Source: Cercophora sp. LCS_1 | Taxonomy: Eukaryota > Ascomycota > Sordariomycetes > Sordariales > Lasiosphaeriaceae | DNA: 64,000 nucleotides | Direction: 5' to 3' | Assembly (NCBI GenBank): GCA_036250225.1 | Contig: JAPZLL010000029.1 | Location: 1-64,000, forward strand | Shown: piece after piece, positions 58,104 through 64,000 of the stretch | How the letters are laid out: the number at the start of each line of letters is the position of its first letter | Numbering within the stretch: position 1 is the stretch's first letter | Made by a program: the position numbers and the translations under genes | The notes under the pieces: generated by a model | Seen by the model: only the letters and a program-made list of their open reading frames with translations | Databases searched by the model: none | What the model was told of the DNA's origin: nothing

Positions 58104-59355
58104 CTACTCGTAAATGTAACAGAAATCTCCGTCGACAGACGACACGAGATCTCCGAGCTTCTTAGGCCCGGAAATAACGCCAAAGTTGATCTGTGAGTCC
58201 AAGGTGGCATTGGGACTCGGTGGCACTGTATTGTACAAGTCAGCAACAATTATCAACACCCACACTTGAAGGAGAACACATACCATTCTGACTCGTCACA
58301 GTCCCCCAAACCTGACTCACCCGTCCAGCCAAATCCTGACCCTGCCAAATCGTCCACAGCCGATCAATATTCGCATGATGCAGCCAAAAAGCCGGATCAC
58401 TCGGGGCGCTGTACACATCAATCGCCACCACTCCCATCAAGAAATGCCCAGCACCATGGATACCAGGCGGCCCACTGTCCAACGCCAAGTTGAAGCACGC
58501 CAGACCGCTGCACCCATCAATTAACGTTGACACGTTACTCGGCCTGCAATTCAGACTTAACGCAGGACTCAAGTCCCTCGTCAAACACCGCGGGTTATCC
58601 CCCAACCCACCACTCAGTCCCCGCAGCCCCAGCCCAGCAGGTCCAAGATAGATCGTGAACTCATCAGCCGTGAACGGGCCCGAGGCGATGCATCCGCTAC
58701 CCGTAGTAGCCGGGAAGGTCAAGTTGCTACCGTCTGGAACGGGATGACAGTAGGCGGTCGATCAGGGATGTAAACGCCATTCCCACCCAACGACCAAGGC
58801 GACCCGTCGAAAACGGTTGACTTGCGCGGGTCTTCGTACGAGATACTCGAGTCCCAGTATGGTTGGGTGCCCTCGTAGCCGCATTCCTCCCGGAGAGCCT
58901 TCTCAAAGAGGTGGACGTAGTTGCGGTGGAACCCGAGGAACAGGCCGTCGTTGTGGACAAAATCCGTCCGTCGGACGTGTGAGCCGACGAAATCGTCGTA
59001 CCGAGAACGTGCGCCTGGGATTTCGGAGGGCGGCGAGAGGGGTGGTTTAGAAGCGAGACAGTGGATTGCGTCGATGCAGCTCAGTCGCTCCTTTTTAGAG
59101 AGGGTGCCCCTGGCGATGCGAGTCAGCACATGATGGTGGGAGAGGTGAAGGAGAGACACACCATTCCTTGCGTCGGAGGAGCTTCTTGGACGTGCAACCT
59201 GTCTTGCGGTGCTTGATGGCGTCTCCAATGGCCTTTTGGTACTGCTTTGTGAGCTTGGCAACGCGTTTGGTTGCAGCGGCTTCCACGTCCTCTGGTGCGG
59301 CGACTGTCAGGCCCGCCAAAGGCAGGATGCCCACGAGTATGGAAGCAATCTTCAT
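58104..59355 (-). pseudogene. secreted tyrosinase with one frameshift
   Basis: Exon 1 (59162-59355) encodes a signal peptide (MKIASILVGILPLAGLTVA). Exon 2 (from 59109) has the CuA His residues in GSHVRRT, FVHNDG and GFHRNYVH. Near 58738 the reading frame must change by one base to pass from PPTVIPF to PDGSNLTFPA, with no room for an intron. After that the CuB motifs IHGAGHFLMG and DPAFWLHHANIDRLW are intact to the donor at 58283, and the last exon (58104-58225) ends SSVDGDFCYIYE. Both copper sites are there, so this is either a very young pseudogene or a one-base sequence error. If corrected it would be a secreted phenol oxidase of about 390 residues. Confidence 0.75.
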
Positions 59356-59967
59356 CTTGACGATTGCCTTGAGGGAAAGACAAGTTGCATATCGATTCTT
59401 GCCTCTCTTGTCACTGAAGAGCGCTAGTTATGTACAATGCATGCTGTGTGTGGCGAACGCGCCGAGTCTGAGCCAGTTCGGAGTCGACGCAAGGGTTGGT
59501 AGCGAAAGGGGGCTATCGAATTCCATCTGCCGGGTATTATGCTACATGGTCCCGGGGAGTGCAACGTACCTGCACGTACGACCAGAAATTGGCACCCACA
59601 GACCGGCATGTCGCTCTATCTGTCCCAAACAGAATGCGACCGTATTGCGGGCTGGCAATTTCGCAGCATTGCGTGTGTAACATCGATTGGAACAGTCATC
59701 CTCGTCGTCAGAGGTTGGGCATCATTGCGCTGACTTATTTTGCTGTGGTATATCTTTTGCGTTGCAGTCACAGAGCAACACACGAGCTTCTAGTTTCACG
59801 AGTTTCCAGCTTAGGGATAGCGCGGCAAAAAAAAAAAAAAAGATCACTTTGCTTTTCTTCTGGTCGCGGGGTTGAATTCCGCATCTGCCATGCACGTCGG
59901 CGTCTGGCTTGCAGCGCCGCCCACATCTCGCTGCGTCTCCTTCTCGAACGTGCGGGTGCGGTGCCGA
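59356..59967. other. intergenic, contains poly-A run
   Basis: Tyrosinase promoter region. A run of about 15 A bases lies near 59826-59841. No gene recognised. Confidence 0.4.
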
Positions 59968-60620
59968 TCAGCAGCCAAGTCCTTCGACACAGCGAGCTGG
60001 TGTCGGACTTGACACAGTAGTACTCAAAGCGTGACCGCTTTTTACCGGGTACGGCATACGCGGCGGTGTCATCTGAGGTGTGGGTGTCGAGATGGGAAGT
60101 GCAAACTTGCTGTCGTCGTGCTCGGCACCCTCATCATCTAAACTAAGGGCGGCGAGTCCTTCTTTGTCCGCCAAGGCAGCATCCGTCATGACGAAGATCT
60201 CCACAGTGGCATCTTTTCAGGTAATGTCAGTAACGGTAAACTACTCAACTGCTCAATGAGCGGCGAGCACTTACCAATCTCGCCTCGCTGGAACTGCTCT
60301 TCGTGTCTAGCAACCTTGAAGATCTCCTTTAGACATCGCTTCTTCAGCCCGATGCCCGAAGCGTAGCGATTATTGAAGAGTGAGGCCAGAGATTCCATCG
60401 TGAGCTCCTCCAGCTTTTTGACGTTGAAATTGAGTTTCTGGATATCGGGGTGCTGCATCTCAGGAGGCTCGATGATTAACCTCAGGATATGTATCAGTAG
60501 GTGCACTCTCTCTGTTTTCGTGTTAGCCAAACAGCCACACAGGAAGTCTCGTTCGATCTCATGTTTTCGCTTGCAGCCCAAGGGGATGGCAAACCTTTCT
60601 TCAACAGATGGTCCGGCTCA
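59968..60620 (-). pseudogene. unrecognised conserved gene, 5-prime part unclear
   Basis: The 3-prime part is a good model: exon 60275 upward, a 62-bp intron (60213-60274) and a last exon 59968-60212. It encodes ERVHLLIHILRLIIEPPEM, LNFNVKKLEELTMESLASL, EIFKVARHEEQFQRGEIG and VEIFVMTDAAL, then a Ser/Thr/Pro-rich tail. The style is that of the C-terminal domain of fungal regulators, but I do not recognise a family. Upstream the frame is open but is cut by TGA at 60618-60620 (a CGA to TGA change would explain it), and no ATG precedes the conserved part without crossing it. Either an upstream exon was missed or the gene is broken. Confidence 0.45.
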
Positions 60621-61245
60621 ACGTGCCGGACCCTCTCCTCCTTTGTCGGGCCCCAGGGCTTCGGCCACCAGTCCGGGGCCGTTTTCGTGGCCGTTGCTGA
60701 TCATCACCGCTCTCTCCATGCGTAGCACCGAATGTGTCCGAGGGGGTGCTGCCAGCAGCTCGACCCGATGTGTCCGAATCGCTCCAACCCGGCGAACGCC
60801 ACTGGGAGGCCCTCCGCTCGACGGGCCCATACATCCCGACACAGTGTACCTCCACAGACTAAGAAGGAGAAAGGAGGAGGCGATCAAGATTTCTGGAGGG
60901 ACGAAAATTGACTGCGGCAGAACCACACAACTCTGTGCCGTCCTGCATGGCCTCTAACCTATTTTGTCTTCGGTGTGATATGGTCAGCCATGAACCATGC
61001 CGTGAGCTGCATGGAACACACAGCGGCAGGATGGCGGCGGCAGGCAAAACCTTCAGCAAGGCTCGGCCAAATACTGCCCCGGTAATTCCCCTGCAACTCA
61101 CAGACAGCCTCTTCAACTTCTAAGCCGGAGTTGTCAGCCCTTGAAACAGGTGAGCATCACAACGTTGTAGGGAAAAATAAGTGTTTGAGGTATTTCCAAT
61201 CTGTAACATAGGCTTGTATGACCTCTTCAAGCGCATGTGATGACC
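60621..61245. other. no resolved gene
   Basis: May hold a missed first exon of the unrecognised gene on the minus strand; an open frame reaches 60926 but shows no domain. Confidence 0.35.
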
Positions 61246-62945
61246 TCACTCGAGGGGATCACGCCACGCCCTCGACGTCATAGCCTTCTGATACTCTTCG
61301 CCCGTCTCCAGGTCAAACGGAATCGGTCTAGTGATCGGAAGAAGAGGGACCCCCGCATCCTCCAGCTGCTTCAGCCTCTTGGCCGTATTGGGTCTCGACC
61401 GGTTGATGCTGTAAATCTTGACGCGATGAGCAGACGACGTGACGTGAAGATCCCAGTTCCTACTACCATCAGCACATATGCCCTCATCAGACCGGAAACT
61501 CACCAAGCACTCCTCACAAAGGTAGGCTGCGTATTCATCGCATTATCCCACGTTCTCGCACACAACTCCATCCACCCCTCCGCATCAAGCGGGAGGTCAA
61601 TCTCCCAGGTCCTCCAAGCATAATAGTACTTGGTACTCATCTTCTCATACGGCACCTCATACCACACCGCGCCGCCATCCGCACTGACCTCGACTCGAAC
61701 CGGCCAGTGTCCACCGCCCGAATATGCCCAGCCTTTGAGGTTAATCGTCCCATCATGCACAATCTGGTCCATATTCTTGGGACTGATAATCGCCGAGCTG
61801 ACAGGCATATCCTGGATTGAAAAGCCATTGCTGTACTGTGCATTCTGCTTGCCAATCTGCGGGGTGTAGTACAAATACTCCTTGAGCTGCACTGGCGCGG
61901 TACTAGGCTGCTTGATGGCGCGAATCTCATACAGCCACTTGACGCTGCGCGCGCCAATGTATCCGTATACCACCACGCGTAGCGGGTATCCGTGGATCTT
62001 GGGGAGGGGTTTGCCGTTCATCTCCCACGCGAGAAGGACTTCGTTGGCCTTGACCTTGCGCCACGGCACGCTGACAACGTAGTTGTGCACGGCGCCCTTT
62101 TTGAAGTAGGTGTCTGCGCCGAAGAACTCAACGTTCTCGGCTCCGTCTTTGAGACCACCGCAGTATTTGATGACTTTCTTCAGGGAGACGCCGGTCCATC
62201 GGGCTGTGCTGATGGCGCCTTCGCCCCAGGGGGCGTTGATCAGCTCGTCGCCGTCGCCGGGGTATCCGTGGATTTGTTCGATGCGGCGGGTGCCTGAGCA
62301 TTGGAGGGTGACAATGTTGCTCTGGCGCGGAAAGATAGACTCATCCTGGAGTTGGGCGAGGGTCAGGGTCTTTGGGTTGTTGACAAGGCCCGTGATGTCG
62401 AGGGTGAACCTTTCGGCCTCAATGTCCGGGATGCCACCATGGTTGCGGACAAAGTGGTCCTTGTTATCTGTGATTTCGGTCTTGATGATGCGTTCCTGGT
62501 TTCCATATTAGTGGGATGGTATCAGGGCTTGCCGCAGGAGCAGCGTACCGCAGGGGGCTCTCCATTGTAGGGGAACTGGAGGACGTGAATCATGTCCTCA
62601 GACTTTTCCTCGAGGACAGTCTTCCAGCTATCCTGGTGTATGTAGTCGAGCCCGCAGGCGGAATGATATTGCTTCCATCGCTCCCCAGTGAGGATGGGAT
62701 TCGTGGTGGGGAGCGGGACCAGTTGGAACTCGGGCGGCTATCACACGTCAACAAACCTCCCAATCATGGTTTGCGAAGCTCACATCCGGAAAGTCATATC
62801 GCGACATGACATCTTGAACCCGTTTCTTCTTCCCGGGGTACTTTTCCCATTCAATGTACCCCTTCCATCCTTCTTTTTCTTCGGCAAACACAGGGATGTC
62901 GCCCTGAGGCCGGAAGGGAATCGCCTGTGGTTCTGCGGGAGACAT
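61246..62945 (-). CDS. sulfite-oxidase-like molybdopterin oxidoreductase
   Basis: Exons 62784-62945, 62549-62737, 61504-62495 and 61246-61459 give 518 residues. The molybdopterin domain has FVRNHGGIP, TLQCSGTRR (the Cys that binds molybdenum), GYPGDGDELINAPWG and YGYIGARSVKWL. The Mo-co dimerisation domain follows (GGGHWPVRVEVSADGG and CARTWDNAMNTQPTF). There is no cytochrome b5 or reductase domain, so it is a sulfite oxidase-type enzyme, not nitrate reductase. The first intron was placed at GTGAGC (62783) to GATAG (62738), 46 bp, because the nearer stop-free reading would need a 19-bp intron. An in-frame ATG at 63008 could add 21 residues. Confidence 0.87.
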
Positions 62946-64000
62946 GGCTTTCGTCAAGGGAGGCCTTGGTGACCGGTATGAGAGTGCACCCGGAGGGACT
63001 GAGAGCATGCGGCTGATATGTATGTCTCCCCGCGGGGTTTTCCAGTGTGGTCTTCATTCCATTCCCGGCTGTTACCTCGATTGGAGTCCATGCCATCATA
63101 AGCGGGTCATTGGACAGAGCGAGGCGACACGCACTCTCAGTCAGCGCAGCTCGTCGGGCAGAAAGACTCTGTCAGCACCACTGCCTCGGTAGAAGTTGTT
63201 TGGCCAATCCCGGCATTTTGTGGTCGAATTTTGGCGGGTATTAAACGACGGGAGCACGGGGTGCTCATCTTCGCCGCATGTGGGGCCGGACATCCGCGAA
63301 TGTCCCAAGACGAAGGGATTTGCGGAAGTTGTTGCAGTACTGGAGAGAATAACTTGTCCTTCCCGTGCACATTCCCATAATTTCGCCGACATTCGGGAAC
63401 TCGGGATTGCCTTCGATAAGGGATTCCCTAGCAGCCGGGAACTGAAGGTTGGCCCTACCATCCGCCCCTGAATCATCCTCAGAAGGGGCGCCCACCACCT
63501 GTTGGAGGACTGTCGACATCCCAGCGGCTTTTTAAGGTTGCCAGAGCCGAGGTTTGCGTACCTATTGGTAGGATGAGGGCACCGGCCTGGGGATGCTAGT
63601 CGAGATAGAAGGCGAAGAAACAGGCCCGACCGTCCAGTGAAGACGAGGCTTTCCTACCAGCATCAGCAAAAGGATGACCTGAAGAGCTTGCAATCGACCA
63701 TAACTTTGAGACGTCAACGAAGTGAAATCGACAAATCTGAAATTAGCCCTATACCTTAGTAAATATCTCCCGACAGAAACAACATGTTGAACATGCGAGC
63801 AAGTAAAGCACCCAAGCTTCCGCTCCACGTCCTCGACCACGGCAGGCAGAACTTCAAAACTGTGCCTCCAAGCATATCGGCAAAGTTAACAACACATCCC
63901 CAGCCAAGATAAGCCTGACACAAGCTCACGCCATCCCCAACACCAAAGACACCACAGCTTACGTAACCCAAGATCCACCCGGAAAACGTTCACCGCCAAG
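62946..64000. other. intergenic to window end, no gene recognised
   Basis: Upstream region of the molybdoenzyme and unassigned sequence. Several short frames overlap but none has a recognisable domain or clear splice structure. Confidence 0.4.

Noticed and set aside
62738..62783. A 19-bp intron in the molybdoenzyme
   Set aside because: An upstream GTGAGC donor gives a normal 46-bp intron with a branch site and rejoins the family sequence (FPD then PPEFQ).
1..64000. CRISPR arrays, rRNA or tRNA genes
   Set aside because: No regularly spaced repeats and no convincing tRNA A/B boxes or rRNA segments were seen by eye.

Overview
This window comes from a filamentous ascomycete (Pezizomycotina, most probably a Sordariomycete). 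The evidence is GC-rich coding sequence, introns of about 42-66 bp with GTRNGY donors and CTRAC-like branch sites, and a fungal gene set: tannase, GH45, a Zn2Cys6 factor, HET, an NLR with ankyrin repeats and an ACS/DAL5-type permease. I saw no rRNA, tRNA, CRISPR array or bacterial-type operon. Gene models were built by hand from splice signals and protein-family knowledge, without expression data.

Layout. 1-4.9 kb: no convincing gene, but several palindromes, a short tandem repeat and a telomere-like block. 5-27 kb: a generalist block with tannase/feruloyl esterase, a decayed GMC oxidoreductase, a PAP2 lipid phosphatase, a MATE transporter, a large GH106-like secreted hydrolase, a truncated tyrosinase, an NLR-type NACHT-ankyrin protein, a PI-PLC and a GH45 endoglucanase. 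28-56 kb: an oxidative block with SDR1, BVMO1, a CTF1-like Zn2Cys6 factor, then (after a decayed-gene insert at 34.5-38.2 kb) Zn-ADH, SDR2 and a HGGGF esterase, then (after a second decayed insert and an AT-rich stretch) a HET gene with four amber codons, a CHMO-type BVMO2, a metallo-beta-lactamase-fold hydrolase, an ACS-family permease and a secreted BBE-like FAD oxidase. 56-64 kb: a SET protein with a signal peptide, a second (frameshifted) tyrosinase, an unrecognised gene and a sulfite-oxidase-like molybdoenzyme.

How the genes may work together. The 28-56 kb block holds the enzyme types that bacterial cycloalkanol/cycloalkanone (chn-type) catabolism uses: SDR alcohol dehydrogenase, Baeyer-Villiger monooxygenase, an alpha/beta-hydrolase of the HSL family, a Zn-alcohol dehydrogenase and a regulator. 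It adds a permease and a possible second lactone-opening hydrolase, in convergent and divergent pairs. I infer a ketone or lactone catabolic or detoxification cluster; the substrate is unknown and no aldehyde dehydrogenase is present.

Decay. Two loci (36-37 kb and 43-44 kb) are broken copies of one protein family I do not recognise, with a GIY-YIG-like core. Nonsense changes in the GMC gene, the HET gene and one of these copies are all TAG and fit C-to-T changes at CpA, the RIP signature; A-to-I editing of UAG is an alternative for the HET gene only, because its frame is otherwise intact.
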